Below, piece after piece: positions 34,200-47,577 of a stretch of DNA of 60,000 nucleotides; the first letter of the stretch is position 1; every line of letters begins with the position of its first letter. The notes under the pieces are model-generated. The model was not told where the DNA came from. It was given only the letters and a program-made list of their open reading frames with translations, and ran no database searches. The stretch covers positions 64,001 to 124,000 of the forward strand of contig MNCI01010775.1 of assembly GCA_015680685.1 (NCBI GenBank), read 5' to 3'. The position numbers were made by a program, and so were the translations under genes. This DNA comes from Gnetum montanum (Eukaryota > Streptophyta > Gnetopsida > Gnetales > Gnetaceae).

Positions 34200-35600
34200 G
34201 GTAAGAATGCTACTATACCAGTTTTTCTCCATGGGTGATTGATTATTTACTACATCTACAAAGAGAAATTCATCTGGGAAATAATCAGAAATTGGATACT
34301 CATCCTCTTTTTTGTCCCATCACAATTGAGATAAATCATCAGCAACTACATTCTCAGTGCCTTTATGATCAATCATCATAAGATCAAACTCTTGTAAGAT
34401 TACAATCCATTGTATGATGCAAGGGCTTACCATTGGATTATTCATTAGGAACCTTATTGCATTATGATCCATGTGTACAAATACCTTATAGCCCAAGACA
34501 TAGTGCCTAAATTTTTCTAGTGCAAACACTACAGCCATTAATTCTCTCTCTGTGGTAGTGTAGTTAAGTTGTGCACCAACAATACTTCTACTTGCACAAT
34601 GGATGTAATAAGGATGCTTCTAGTCATTTAACTATGTAAGTATGGCTCCTAACTCATAGTTGGATGCATCAATCATGATATGGAATGGTTTGGGCTAGTT
34701 AGGAGCTTGTAGAATGGATATTTCTACTAGCTTCTGTTTTAAAGTTTGGAAAGCTAGTTTGCATTCCTTGGTCCATTCAAAAGGTACGTACTTTTTCATT
34801 AATTCCACCAATGGTTTGGAAGCCTTTGAAAAGTTCTCAATAAATCTCCTATAGTAGCCAGTTTGTTCAAGAAATGACCGAATATCTTTGACAGTTTCTA
34901 GTTGACAAGTAATTCCTTCGATAAATTTGATTTTCTTAGGGTCTACCTCTATCCATGTGTGTGATATTTTGTGCCCTAGTACTACGCCTTCTTGGACATC
35001 AAATGGCTTTTCTACCAGTTGATCATCAAATTGGTTTCTACACATCTTTTTAACACTTGCTCTCACCGGTCCAAGGCTTGATCAAAGTTTACTACATAAG
35101 TGGAGAAGTCATCCATAAATACCTACATGCCATAGCCTATCTATTGTTGGAATATGCTTAGAACTAGTTATTGAAATGTTGCAAGGGCATTACACAACCC
35201 AAATGGCATCTATTTGTATGCAAACGTTCCCCAAGGACTGGTGAATGTAGATTGGGTTTGATCTTTTGGGGCTATTTTTATTTGGTTATATTCACTATAT
35301 CCAGCCAGGAAACTATAATAACAATTCCCTACAATGGTGTCTAAGACTTGGTCAACAAATAGCAAGGGAAAGTGATCTTTAAATGTTGCCATATTTAGTA
35401 TCCTAAAATCTATGCATACCGTCCATTTGCCTCTCTTTTTAGGCACAATAACTAAGGGGCTAACCCATTTGCTATCAGCAATGGGGTATATGAACCTAGC
35501 CTTGAGAAGTTGTTTGATTTCTTCCTTAACTTCTTTCTTTAGCTTTGGGTTCAAGTGCCTCTATGGTTGTCTTCAAGGCTTCATGGAGGGGTCAGTATAA
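34200..35600 (-). pseudogene. Reverse transcriptase and RNase H of E
   Basis: RT N-terminal part (35210-35554): LLKARFIYPIADSKWVSPLV and KRGKWTVCIDFRILN. The first catalytic Asp block reads LAGYSEYNQI where F has LDGYSGYNQI, so Asp is lost. The FMDDF motif is legible near 35105-35125. A connection part at 34695-35066 holds GYYRRFIENFSKASKPL and PFEWTKECKLAFQTLK. RNase H (34320-34538) reads MAVVFALEKFRHYVLG, VFVHMDHNAIRFLM and NVVADDLSQL. The wording is that of OTA-clade elements. Several frame changes separate these blocks. Confidence 0.87.
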
Positions 35601-36196
35601 ATCCTATGTTGGCATATCCTAGGATTTATTCTAGTTACTTCAGGATATGACCAAGTGAAGTCTTTTGACCATTTATTTATTACCTTCAGCAGTCTTTCTT
35701 TTTTTTGAGGAGCAAGCTTAGCATTAATAATTACTAATTTTCCATTTTTAAGGAACATGTATTCCATACCGGTGGGCAATGATTTTAGCTTGAGGGGCTC
35801 CTACTTAAATTTCTCAAGGATTTTCAACTTTCTCCAGTTGATATTTTCAAGGCTAAGACTTGGAAGTTGGTGGTGGACTTTCTCTAATACGTCTATGTTA
35901 TCAATGTAAGTGCAAGTCAAACCCTTAGTTGGTTCCATGCATATGATTGAACTGCTTTCTTAATCAGTTGTCAGCCACTTGGTGCCTTCCTATCATGTGG
36001 ATGATGCATACAAGCATCTTTATATGTTGATCACTTGTGCACACTGATTGCATGCAGGCAGTGCTAAACTTTTTACAAACCATGAACTCTACACGTAATT
36101 ACACCCCATGTCACTATATGCGATGCATGGAACTTTATTCTTCTCGATCTTTCTGAATTTATTTTTCTTTGATATTTCTATGGAAAGATCACATAT

Positions 36197-36730
36197 TCAT
36201 AGGTGCACATCAACTGTGCTTAGCCATGCTCTTCCCATTATGATTGGGAAGTCCCCCTTACTATTGTTTACTTGAATCACTAGGAAGTCAGTTGTATATG
36301 ACCACCCACAAATAGTGGTGACAATGTCCTCCACTAGTTCCAATGGGACAGTGATGGATTTGTCAGCCAACTCTAAACAAATTTTACTCTTTTTAAGCGG
36401 AGGCAGGTTCCAGGCTTTGTACATTTCTTGGAAAATCAAGTTGACACCAGAACCTAAATCCAAAAGAGCCTTACATGGTTCATTTCCAGCGATTTGTAAA
36501 TATATCAGAGGACTCCTAGGATTACAAAATTTCCTAGGAAGATGATCAGCTTTTATCCAATTGGTAATGACATGAGTTAGCATGACCATATGCATTGAGT
36601 GTGGTGGTTGGGTTGAAGGAGGCTCCAAAGTTTTGATTGATACAGAGGCATCTAAGAAATCAATTGCTTGTGATTGCAAGGGCTTGGTTGGACTATTGGT
36701 TCTAAAGTAAGGTCTTTTCTTCATGCAATT
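36197..36730 (-). pseudogene. Retropepsin of E
   Basis: A 175-codon open stretch. The protease block is PCKALLDLGSGVNLIFQEMY, whose DLGS is the plant OTA-type form of the active site. The C-terminal flap and dimer region continue as FPIIMGRAWLST. A homologous protease in F carries DSSSG instead. The position between gag and RT is as expected for gag-PR-RT-RH-IN order. The stretch 35600-36196 between PR and RT reads as broken linker. Confidence 0.8.
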
Positions 36731-36969
36731 TTTAGAACCAATAGTAGATTGAGAGTTAACAGCCCTTGTGGCATTACGTTTCTATGGCTAAGTAGGGATT
36801 TCACCCTGCATAATTGAAGCAGGTGATAATGGAGCTATTGGTGGAAGAGATATGGCTGAATGTGAAGGATGGTATGTTTGTGGAACATCGCCCCTAGGAG
36901 AGAGAGCCCTATATTACTCATGGGCTTGGTAGTGAGGTTGAGGAGTGATGTGACCAGTAGAGTTGCGTG

Positions 36970-38463
36970 GAGAGACTAGCTGCTACATGTAATATCCATA
37001 CGGGTCAGGTTACCAGTAAGGATACTATTGCCTTGGTGGTGGCATTTCCCATGATTGTGAGTATTACCACTATTGATACTGCTCAATTGGTTGTGGTGGA
37101 GTTCCACTTGGATAATATGTTAAGGGTTTGTGGAACTGCCTTGGGTTACCTTGAGGATAAGATAACCTTCAAGGTGTTTGCATTTTGTTTAATTGTGGGT
37201 TGAGTGCGTACATTCTAGACTCCTGCAAATGTGAGATTATAGGGCAACATCCCTTAGGATGGTCATATTGGCATATCTCGCATCTACTATCATTGTCTAT
37301 ATTTGAATCCAGAACCTCTTCGATGATGGCAACTTTTCCCTTACCCTTGTTACGTGCATGTTTAGTTTCTCTCTTCTTTCTTTTTTTCGTGATCACTACC
37401 TTGCTCTCTAGACTCCTATACTATTTTAAGAACAGTTTGAAATCTATTTTTTAAAGAATCCCACATTTGGTCTACTTTTGCCAATACTTCTGATAGGCAA
37501 ATTTTTCCTATTCATCATCATTTCAAGTGGTGACACTTCTTCATCCTCACAAAATCTTACTTCCCTCTTCTAGAGGGAAGGATCTCAATTATACTTTTCC
37601 ATACTTTCTCTCTTCTGTAGTTCACCTTCTTCCTTAGCAACTTGCTCCAATAGTCTTTGAATTTGATGGAACCTAAGTTTGAATAGTCTTCCTTGGGCAT
37701 AAGTCCCAAGGGTTCTTTGTGTTTCATGCCTAAACCCATCTACAAGATGGCGCAGTTAATCCCTCTGCAAATAACCATGGCCAGGACAATGATGTAACAG
37801 TGCATAATATCGATCCATGGCAACATACAAGGGTTCATGTCCTCCTTATTTCCAGCATTGGATTTGCTTTTGCAGATTGGACACTCAGGAGTACATTTGA
37901 TACTTATCGTTAAACAATTCTAACATGGCATTCCACCTATGAATGGATTCCAATTCTAAAGACCTATACCAGCTTTCTGCTTCTTTAACTAGGGCCTGTG
38001 GGAATAACTTAATTTTTTTCCATTCGTTCTCTATGTTTTGTAAGGCACACACATCATGGAATGCTTGTAAGTGATTCTGAGGATCAATGTTGTATCGCCC
38101 TTCAAATCGTGGGATGTTTTTCATATCTAATCTCTTGATCCTACTATCTTTTTGGTGCCTTGTTGGGATTCTAATAGACTTAGTTATGTCTAACATACTT
38201 CGAGTAGCGAGTAGGGGTTCATCGTGATCATCTCGTCCATAATGTCTATGACGCCTATGTTGTTCCCTACTCTCCCTTCTTCTATGTTGTGATTCTCTAG
38301 AGTTCCCTCATCCCCTTTCCTAGCTATTTTGTTTATGACTTCCACTTTACCTACCTTTATCCCCATGGTCTTTTTCTTTATGACTGTGTCTAGGTACTTA
38401 AGGAGAGGATGAAGGAGATGATGAAGGTGAAGAAGAAGAAGAACTGTCACCATGATGGTATCT
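36970..38463 (-). pseudogene. Gag of E, N-terminus missing
   Basis: The gag core (37885-38196) reads IKRLDMKNIPRFEGRYN, NHLQAFHDVCALQNIENEW and SWYRSLELESIHRWNAMLEL. The middle (37557-37739) is broken. A knuckle CEICQYDHPKGCC lies near 37250-37290. The Tyr/Pro-rich end is near 36980-37100. At the other end gag stops at about 38463 in a Ser/Pro-rich run (HHGDS) and joins the LTR directly. Compared with F, about 650 bases of gag N-terminus, leader and primer site are gone. Confidence 0.82.
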
Positions 38464-38470
38464 GCTACAA

Positions 38471-39275
38471 ATGAGTGGTGAGATACTCCTACACTCAACC
38501 ATACGAATATGAGCATTTCACGCACGATCCGGTCAAACTCCAAGGACCAAGTGCTTATGCACCTTAATGGAACACTCAAGGTTAATCAATCATTGTCTTC
38601 CCAAACTTACTTGTTTTGTCATGGTTGTATGGTTAAGTAAGCTTGAGGTATATGATTTTTATAGCTTTTGTATTTTTTATGTCTTCTACTAATAAAGGAG
38701 AGGGAAAGAGAACTAAGTGGCTAATTTATATTAACTATTCATTAACTAGTTTCTAAATGTTCCTAACACTAATATCCATTCCCACTTGCCGTACACATCC
38801 TGAACTAGTGCAACGCTGCTGGGATTACCAAACACTAATCGTTATTGGGTTACCAAGCGCTACATGCATGCTCAAATTAGTCATACTGAGTGTATTTAAC
38901 TAAGGGGATTGAAGGTTGAGAGAGATATTAATTAACTAGGAAAGCATTAAATAATCATTAATTACTAATTAACTTAATCTGTATGCTACCAGGTTTATCA
39001 TAAAGTTTATCTTTATTACCGTACACAAAATTGTGCTCAGGTACAAATTGCTTGAATAAAGATCTGTTCACTCTATGACTCCTACTGCGGGCACACAGAA
39101 AGAATTCTAACTCTAGAATGACAAAATTGCAAGAGTTTGGCTAAGGGTCTAAATCTTATTCTCTTGAACCAAGGGCACCGCCTCTTATTTATAGAAGATG
39201 AGGCAAGACAAGATATCACGTACGCAATATCACATGGTGGCTGTGATATCACGTATGCGATATCACGGTTCATCA
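38471..39275 (-). mobile_element. Middle LTR (3' LTR of F, also abutting E)
   Basis: About 805 bp. On the plus strand it ends GGTTCATCA followed by TACCCCCATGA, the reversed purine tract. The minus-strand TATA box CTATAAATAAGAG is near 39182-39194, and the GATATC-type palindrome cluster lies at 39210-39265. Confidence 0.85.
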
Positions 39276-41229
39276 TACCCCCATGATTGAATGAAAAATT
39301 GTCCTCGAGTTCCTTACAAAATATTGGGAAGGTATGGGATTATTGACTTGAATGACAACTAATGGTGAATGGGATGACATGTGAATGAATTAACATTACA
39401 ATACATGGCAACATTAATGTTCATGACTATAAAAGTGAACACTATATACAATTGACATCCACCCTTAGCTAAGAGAGAAGAAAGAGAGAGAGAAAAGATA
39501 AAGACGTGTTGTTACCGATTCCAAGATTACACCTTCTGTTGTCCATCCATAGCCACACCATCAATCTTGTTCCTTGCACAACTGTTCCAGCACTAGTCCA
39601 TCTTGAGTGTTTCCTCCAAATCTAGTCTATTGTTGTATGATTGCCACCTACACACACAACACAACCATATATGAGCAAGGATAAGTGAATCACAATATAG
39701 TTTATACCTTTCCTCGGTGTAAGGTCCATTGGCTGAGTTGTGATATGTCCCACACAAATTCTAGAGATATAACACTAGTGACTACCTAAGGTGTAGGGGT
39801 TAGGAAAAATTGAAAAAATTAGACTAGGGCCCCCATGATGAAGAGTGAGCCTCCGGTAGCGATAGAATGGAAAAATATAAGGAATGAGAAAGATGGAGAA
39901 AAATAAACAATGGCAACACCGATAAAATGGATGTCAGAGATGGGAATGAAACAACAAAAAATGTTAATTGCAGAAATGTTTAAGGGAAAGAAGTTAACTG
40001 ATACACCAAATAAGAATGCTAGTGGCTCCTCCCCAAAGCAGGCTCATGCCCTTTATGCCCTGACAAACCCACATTCAAAGAGTCCATAGGCTCTGGAAAT
40101 GTCATTTGGAAGTAAGAGTTAAAGACTTAACCACAAGAATTCACTAAAGAGAAAACAATGTATCAACCAAAATATAGACTGCTGAAATAATCAGCAATGA
40201 AGTGGGAAATGAAGAAAGAATGATGGGGAGAAGAGAATGGAATGGAGTCCCAAGAACAAGGTGGTATACAGCCCCTTGTGTACTTATGGTTAATGTGACT
40301 ATGTAGATCTTAGTCCAAATCTAGCCTCAAACAATCCACATCTAGTGACTTCGCATTAATACACTTGGCCAATCCATCCACTTGAAGTAACAAGAATGCT
40401 TCCACAAAAGATTCATCATCATTTCGAGGAAAATGAGAAGGGAGAAGTAGGAAGTGAGAAAGGGCCTTAGTTAGAGGGAACATGTCTATTTAGTTCCATA
40501 ACCAGTGCTTGTAGCCCAGATGATTATTTTTTCTAAGGGATGTGCTTTGAATTCTCACTATTTTTTCTCTTGAGAACCACACCATGCAAAGACTTATTTT
40601 TATTTTTATTGGCTCAGCTTCCCGATAATAGAGCAATGTTAGAATTGTAAGAAAACTCAAGAAGAAAACATCGAAGCACCCAAGAGAATAGCCAGCACAA
40701 ATGCATCAAATTCCTTTGAAGTCACATCCTTTTTAGTCCTTGATTCTTTCCTTAGATTGAGAAATGTCCAATCACCAATTTGTTAATAGTTTTATTATTA
40801 AAGAAGGGGACTATACAATTCCAATCCAGGACAGACCATAGAAATTTATGGAGCATGAACAACGTGGACTCATTGCCTGTTATATCAAGAGAACCATACC
40901 TTTGTATCAGCATTATAACTTAAAGGTAAAGATCAAACATTAGCAATCAATAGAATATAGTTCATACCACCATCCGGAGCACTTATTAGGTGACGAATCT
41001 AACAAAACAAAAACAAGAAACAAGAACAAAAATAAAAACAAAAACAAAACCAAACAATCACACAAAGAAATGAGAAAGTATAAACGATGGTGCAAAACAA
41101 AAACAAGAAAAATTAAAGAAATTTGTAAAACAAAAATGTGTAAAACAAAAACTTAAAAAGGAACTGAGGGACTCAAATGATTAGCAGAGGTGGTCGTCTC
41201 CCCCATGACTAAGTTGGAAGGAGGAGATC
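39276..41229 (-). mobile_element. Non-coding 3' module of F
   Basis: The conserved blocks are near 40020-40100 and 40460-40520. The pol-side purine motif, reversed as CTCCCCCATGACT, is near 41198-41210. No ORF of note was found. Confidence 0.65.
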
Positions 41230-42440
41230 TGAAATAGCGAGCGTGGTCATCCCTTTTCAGAGGTATTATGTGCACTGATGGTTCTATATTCATGGAAGGG
41301 TTTGGTCTATTGCACATTGACTAATAATGTTTTATCAGGGCTCTTAGGTTCGTATATGATCATGGCCCCTGAATAAAAGGTTGCATGAATAATATAAGGT
41401 CCTTCCCATAGTGTTTGAGATTTTGTACATTGTGGCACATGTGTGGGATTCTAGTAGAGAACCTTATTTCCTAGTTGATACTTAACCTTTCGAATCTTCA
41501 AGTCATGACATCACTTCTTATATGCCTTGTGAAACTCATTTGATGACAGGGCAGCTAACTAATTTTCATCTAGCACGTTTAAAGTTGTCAACCTTTGTTT
41601 TTGTGCTAGATCAAGGTCAAGGTGGAGGTCACAAGCCATTGATAGTGTACCGAGCTTGGTTTGAATTGGAAGAGTTGGAAGCTTTCCGTACACTAACTCA
41701 TAGGGAGAGTAGCCTATAGTGATTTTCTAAGTGGAGCGGTATGCCCAAAGAGCATCATTCAGTTTAGTGCTCCAATCTTGCCTATACTTGCTAATTGTTT
41801 TAGTCAATATTTTAGTGATCTCCCTATTGGTGATCTCAACTTGTCCATTAGCTTGGAGGTGATAAGGTGTAGATAATTTATGTTCAACCCCTAAGCATTG
41901 CATTAACTTTCGAAAATTTGCACCTGTGAAATATGTTCCATTATCCGAAATAAGTGCACATGGCACACCAAACCTATTTATGATTTGTTATTGCACAAAT
42001 CATGCAATTGTAGATCATGTGCAATCTTTAATAGCAGCTACTTTAGCCCATTTTGTTAAATAGTCTATGGAAACTACAATGTAAGCTTTTCCATTGGACA
42101 TTGGTGTAATGGGCTCCATAAAGTCTATTCCCCAAATGTCAAAGGGTTCTAACGATTGAATCCATTGTGGGAAAACCCTTCATTTTAGTAGTCATTCCCT
42201 CATCATGTTGACAATGCTCACAAGATTGGACAAATTGATGGGCATCTTGAAATAATGTTGGCCAGTAATATCCTGCAAGCAAGATCTTAATAGCCGTTCG
42301 TCTCCCTGCATAGTGACCCCCACAAGGACCCTCATGAGCATCTTGGACAACTCTAAATTGTTCTACCTCGGGCACACACCATCGAACTAAGTCATCATGA
42401 CACACTTTGTAAAGTTTTCCATTAATCTCCATGAAGTACT
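41230..42440 (-). pseudogene. Integrase of F
   Basis: The zinc-binding domain (42139-42432) has HEGPCGGHYAGRRT and then VQSCEHCQHD, so the HHCC set is intact. The core near 41980-42130 is broken. The open stretch 41727-41966 reads ALISDNGTYFTGANF, LGVEHKLSTPYHLQANGQVE and NREITKILTKTISKYRQDW, with the second catalytic Asp present. C-terminal wording (YELVYGKLPTLP, KIRKVKYQLGNKV) continues to about 41230 with stops. Confidence 0.85.
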
Positions 42441-42456
42441 TGGCTCTGTGAAGAAA

Positions 42457-42960
42457 CTATTTTTTCTTCCTAGGGTCCATCTCTTGTGGTGTTTGTTGAG
42501 TAAGGAGATAGGTGAGAATGCTACTATACCAGTTTGTCTCCATGGGTAGTTGGTTATTCACTACACCGGCAAAGAGGGCTTCATCAGGAAAATTATCAAA
42601 CATTACATATTCATCCTCTTTGCTATCCCAGTGCAACTGAGATAAATGATTTGCAACTATGTTCTCGGTGCCTTTCCGATCGATCATCGTTAGATTGAAC
42701 TCCTGTAGGATTACCAGCCATCGTATAATACGAGGGCTAACCATTGGCTTGTTCATAAGGAACCGAATTGCACTATGATCCATGTGGATGAACACTTTGC
42801 AACCTAACACATAGTGCCTAAACTTATCCAATGTAAACACTACAGCCATTATTTCTTTCTCTGTAGTTGTGTAGTTAAGTTGTGCATCGACGATACTTCT
42901 ACTTGCATAGTGGATGTAGTAAGGGCATTTTTGGTCATCTAACTATGTAAGTATGGCTCC
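42457..42960 (-). pseudogene. RNase H of F
   Basis: The 130-codon open stretch 42457-42849 has MAVVFTLDKFRHYVLG, VFIHMDHSAIRFLMNKPMVS and NIVANHLSQL. The start of the domain lies upstream in a broken frame near 42850-42960. The part after NHLSQL leads into the linker to integrase. Confidence 0.82.
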
Positions 42961-43940
42961 TAAGGCATAATTGGATGCATCTTTCATGATGTGAAATGGT
43001 CTGGACTAGTCAGGGATTTGTAGAATGGGAGTTTCTACTAGCTTTCATTTCAAGGTTTGAAATGCTCGTTCACATTCCATGATCCATTTAAAAGGTATGT
43101 CCTTCTTTGTTAGCTCTACCAATGGTTTGGAAATCTTGGAGAAGTTCTCAATGAATCTCCTATAGTAGCCAGTATGTCCAAGGAATGATCGAATGTCTTT
43201 GACAGTTTCTGATTGATGGGTGATTCCTTGGATGATCCTAATTTTATCTGGGTCTACCCCTATTCCTACATGTAAAACCTTATGCCCAAGTACTATGCCT
43301 TCTTAGACCATTAAATGGCTTTTCTACCAGTTGAGCCTTAGATTGGTTTCTACGCATCTTTTCAACACTTGCTCTAGTCGATCCAAGGCTTGATTAAAAC
43401 TTGTTCCATAGGTGGAGAAGTCATCCATAAAGACCTCCACTTTGTTCCCCATCTGTTGTTGGAATATGCTTAGAACTAGGCGTTGAAACATGGTAGGAGC
43501 ATTACACAAGCCAAACGGCATTTTTTTATACCCAAATGTTCCCCAAGGACTGGTGAACGTTGTCTTGGCTTGGTCTTCTAGGGCTATCTATATTTGGTTG
43601 TATCCGCTATAGCCATCCAAAAAACTGTAATAGCGATGCCCTGCTATGGTGTCTAAGACTTGGTTAATGAATGGCAATGGAAAGTGATCCTTAAATGTTG
43701 TCATGTTCAGCAGCCTAAAATTTATGCACACCCTCCATTTGCCTCCCTTTTTAGGCATGATTACCAGAGGGCTAACCCATTTGCTATCAGCAATGGGATA
43801 TATGAACCCAGCCTTAAGAAGCTGTTCTATTTCTTCTTTTACTACTTGCTTCAATTTTGGGTTCAATTGCCTTTGTAGTTGTTTCCAAGGTTTCATGGCG
43901 GGGTCAGTGTAAATCCTATGCTGGCATATCCTAGGATCTA
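42960..43940 (-). pseudogene. Reverse transcriptase of F
   Basis: Fingers and palm are in two open stretches. 43588-43896 has LKAGFIYPIADSKWVSPLVI, RVCINFRLLN and LDGYSGYNQI (first Asp kept). 43324-43521 has MPFGLCNAPTMFQRLVLSIF and VEVFMDDFSTYG (the catalytic DD). FMDDFS and NAPATFQR-type wording is characteristic of the Athila/Tat group. Thumb and connection follow at 42960-43300 with frame breaks. Confidence 0.88.
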
Positions 43941-44249
43941 TTCTAGTTAATTCGGGATATGACTAGGCAAAGGCTTTTGACCACTTGTTTATTACTTTCA
44001 GTAGTCTTCCTTTTTATTTGGAAGAAAGTCTTGTGTTGATGATTATTAGTTTTCCATTTTCAAGGGTCAGATATTCTAGACCGGTGGGCAATGGTTTTAA
44101 TTCTAGGGGCTCCTGTTTGAATTTTTCAGGAATTTTCAACTTCCCCCCAGTTGATGTTTTCAAGATTAAGTCTTGGAAGTTGGCAGTGAACTTGCTCTAG
44201 TGCATCTATGCTTTCAATGTAAGCTCAAGTTATTCACTCAATTAGTTCC

Positions 44250-44929
44250 ATGCACATGAGTGAGTTGCTCTCTTGATCAGCTATCAGCCACTGGGTGTCT
44301 TCTTGTCGTGTGGCTGCTGCTTATAGGTACTTTTGTATATTAATGTCTTGTGCACACCAGTTGCATGCAGGCAATGCTAAAATTTGTACAACCCATGATC
44401 TATGCATGCAATTGCACCCTATATCACTATATGTGATGCATAGAATCTTCTTCTTCTCAATATTTCCAAAAATGTTCTCCTTAGATATTTCCAGGGAAAG
44501 ATTGCAGATTCCTAGGCGTGCATCTATAGTACTTAGCCATGCCCTTCCTGTTACAATTGGGAAGTCTCCTTTACCATTATTTACCTGTATCACTAGGAAA
44601 TCAGCTGGGTACGACCACCCACACACAGTGGTGATGATGTCCTCCACTAGTCCCAAAGGAACAGTGATGGATTGGTCAACCAGCTCTATGCAAATATTTC
44701 TCTTCTTCAATGGGGGCAAGTTCTAGGCTTTGTACATTTCTTGCGACATTAAGTTGACTCCAGAACTTGAATCCAAAAGAGCTTTGCATGGCTCATTCCC
44801 AGTGATTTGGAGATAGATTAGAGGGCTTTCAAGATCAAAGAATTTCTTGGGAAGGTCACCAACCTTAATCCAGTTAGTAACAGCATGTGTTAACATAATC
44901 GTATGCGTTGAGCTCAGTGTTTGGTTCAA
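44250..44929 (-). pseudogene. Retropepsin of F
   Basis: Two open stretches (44723-44929 and 44321-44719) join across a stop. The active-site block is CKALLDSSSGVNLMSQEMYK. The catalytic Asp remains but the Gly of D-S/L-G is Ser. The C-terminal region has FPIVTGRAWLSTIDA. It is homologous to 36197-36730. Confidence 0.8.
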
Positions 44930-45118
44930 AGGGAGCTCTAAAGCTCTATTTGATGGGGAAGCATTCAGAGGTTTAACTGCTTGTGGTTGTAAGGGCTTGG
45001 TTGGACTGTTGGTTCTGAAGAAAGGTCTTTTCTTCGTATGGTTGTCAGAACCAATAGTGGGTTGAGGATTTATAGCCCTTGTGGCATTACGTTGCTGCGG
45101 TTGAATAGGGAGTTTTCC

Positions 45119-47434
45119 TTACACTATTGGAGTAGGTGGTAATGGAGCTATTGGTGTGAGAGCTACAAATGGATTTGGAGGATGGCATATTTGTGGGTTA
45201 TCTCTCCTAGGGAAAGGAGTTTTATAATATTCATGAGCTTGGTAGTGGTGTTGTGATGTAACGTAACCAACAGAGTCACGTGGAGAGATTGGATGCTGCA
45301 CATAATAGTCATATGGGTCAGGTTGCCAGTATGGGTATTGTTGCCTTGGTGGTGGCATCCCCCATGACCATGGGTATTACCATTGTTTATGTTGCTCAAC
45401 AGGTTCTGGTGGAGTTCCACTTGGATAATATGTTGAAGGTTTGTGGAACTACCTTGGATTACCTTGGGGATAAGGTGACCATCAGGGTGTTTTCTGTTTA
45501 TTTAGTTATGGGTTGAGTGCATACACCCTAGACTCTTGTAAATGTGAGATCACTGGGCAACATCCCTTAGGATGGTCGTATTGGCATATCTTGCATCCAC
45601 TATTATTGTTCGTGTCTAAATCCACAACCTCTTCTGTGATGGCCATTTTTCCCTTACCCTTGTTATGTGCATTTTTCACTTCTCTCTTTTTCTTCTTTTC
45701 GCGGTCACTACCATGCTCTCTAGACTCCTCTACAATTTTGATAATAGTTTGAAACCTACTATCCAGGGAGTCCCACATTTGGTCTACCTTTGTCGATAAT
45801 TTTGATGTTAACTTTTGGAGAGGAAAAGTTTTCCTATGCACCATCTCTTCGAGTGGTGACTCCTCTTCCTCCTCATAAAATCTCACTCCCTTTTTTTGGA
45901 GGGAAAGATCTCAGTTGTATTCTTCTGTACTTTCTCTCTTTGGTAGCTTACCTTCTTCTTTGGAAACTTGCTCTAGCAGTCTATGAATTTGATGAGACCT
46001 AAGCTCTAATAACCTTTCTTGGGCATATGTCCCAAGGGTTCTTCTTGTTTCATGCCTAAGCCCATCCAGGAGATGGCGTAGTTGATCCTGCAATGAATAA
46101 CCATGGCCAAGGTAACAATGTAACAATGCGTAATAGCAGCCCATGGTAGCATCTAAGGGTTCATGATTTCGTTACTTCCATCCTTGGATTTGGTTTCGCA
46201 GGTTAGACACTCGGGAGTACATTTGATAATTATCATTGAAGAGTTCTAACATTGTACTCCACCTCTAAATGGATTCCGGTTCTAAGGACTGGTACGAGCT
46301 TTCAGCTTCTTTCACTAGTGTCCTTCGAAACAAATTTAGTTTTTGCCATTTGTTTTCTATGTTTTGCAAGGCATATGCATCATGGAATGCTTGTAAATGA
46401 TTTTGAGGATTAGCATTGTATCCCCCTTCAAATCGTGGGATGTTGTTCATGTCTAACCTCTTAATCCTACTATCCTTTTGGTGCCTTGTTAAAACTCTTA
46501 CGACCTTCATTATATTTAGCATGCTTCTAGTTGTGAGTAGGGGTTCTTCATGATCATCTTTTTCATAGATTCTATGGTGTCTATGTTGTTCCCTACTTTC
46601 CATTCTTCTATGCCTTGATTCTTTAGAGTGCCCTTGTCCTCGTTCTCGACTGTCTCGTCAATGACTTTCACTTCGTTTTCCCTCATCCTCACGATTGGTT
46701 TCCCTATGACTACATTCGAACACCAAAGGAGAGGGTGAAGGTGATGATAAAAGCGAAGAAGAAGGAGAACCATCGCCATGATGGTGTTTTCTACCTTCTC
46801 TTCGGTGGTCTTGGCCTTGATCGTGATCACAACCAGAACGTCTGCTCTTATCGTGTGTTTGTGTTCCTTCGTTGAACACTTCGTGTTTGTGGGTATCAGA
46901 ACTAGGGTTGTAAATGGTGAAGTGAAGGTTTTGATACACCACCCCCTGACCAATGTTAGGAGGAGGAACATTGTTTCATGAGGAACCAGTTGACATAGGT
47001 TCACCATCCTCAATTTTTCTCAAAATGTGTGGAGTGTCATGGGGCCATTTTCCCTTCAAAGATGTATGGTATCTCTCCTATCACAAGTCCCTTTGATGTT
47101 GCACTTCTGTGGGATGATAGTCTCTTGAGTCATGATCATGTGCAACATATTCTGCATATAAAAGTAGCATGCCTATTTGTGAGAGAGCATGAAGGAGCAT
47201 GTTGGGAACTGATCGGTCTGGAGGCAACACTATGTTATCCTTCAAGTCTCTCCAACACAGTTGTTCTTCTTGGTAGAGAATAAAGGTGAAATCAGGTACA
47301 TACTCATCGGGATGAGTAAATACCACACAAAACTGTTAAGGAACTGGCAGATTTTGGTTATGTGTATTATGCCATCAACTATCTCTTGCGTTAGTCCTAG
47401 TCGATGAAGTGCTCTTATGCGAAGAAGAAGACAT
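45119..47434 (-). pseudogene. Gag of F
   Basis: The start ATG is at 47432-47434 (MSSSSHKSTSS), matching the gag start of C. A ~80-codon open segment at 47081-47326 (YVPDFTFILYQEEQLCW...) is not seen in C or D. A Ser/His/Arg-rich part (46600-46940) follows, then the gag core at 46265-46603 (IKRLDMNNIPRFEGGYN, NHLQAFHDAYALQNIEN). Then come HLLDGLRHETRRTLGTYAQE (45911-46144), and a charged segment with knuckle CKICQYDHPKGCC near 45575-45615. The C-terminus is Tyr/Pro/Gln-rich (45119-45420). At least five frame breaks occur. Confidence 0.83.
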
Positions 47435-47554
47435 CTTGTTTCGTTCGGTGTGCAATGTACCGTTATCTCGTCTTTCTTGATTAACCCTAAGGATTCATTC
47501 TAGCACTCCAACAATATGAATGATTTCCTATGTTCTACGCAGCGCACAAACAAC

Positions 47555-47577
47555 TAAGTACCCGACAATGACGCTAA
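47555..47577 (-). promoter_or_regulatory. Primer binding site of F
   Basis: On the minus strand TTAGCGTCATTGTCGGGTA directly follows the LTR end. It is a decayed tRNA-Asp-type site. Confidence 0.7.

Noticed and set aside
47081-47326. 81-codon open frame near the F leader as an independent gene
   Set aside because: It lies in line with the gag start at 47434 and the Ser/His-rich gag part, so it is best read as an N-terminal gag extension in F.
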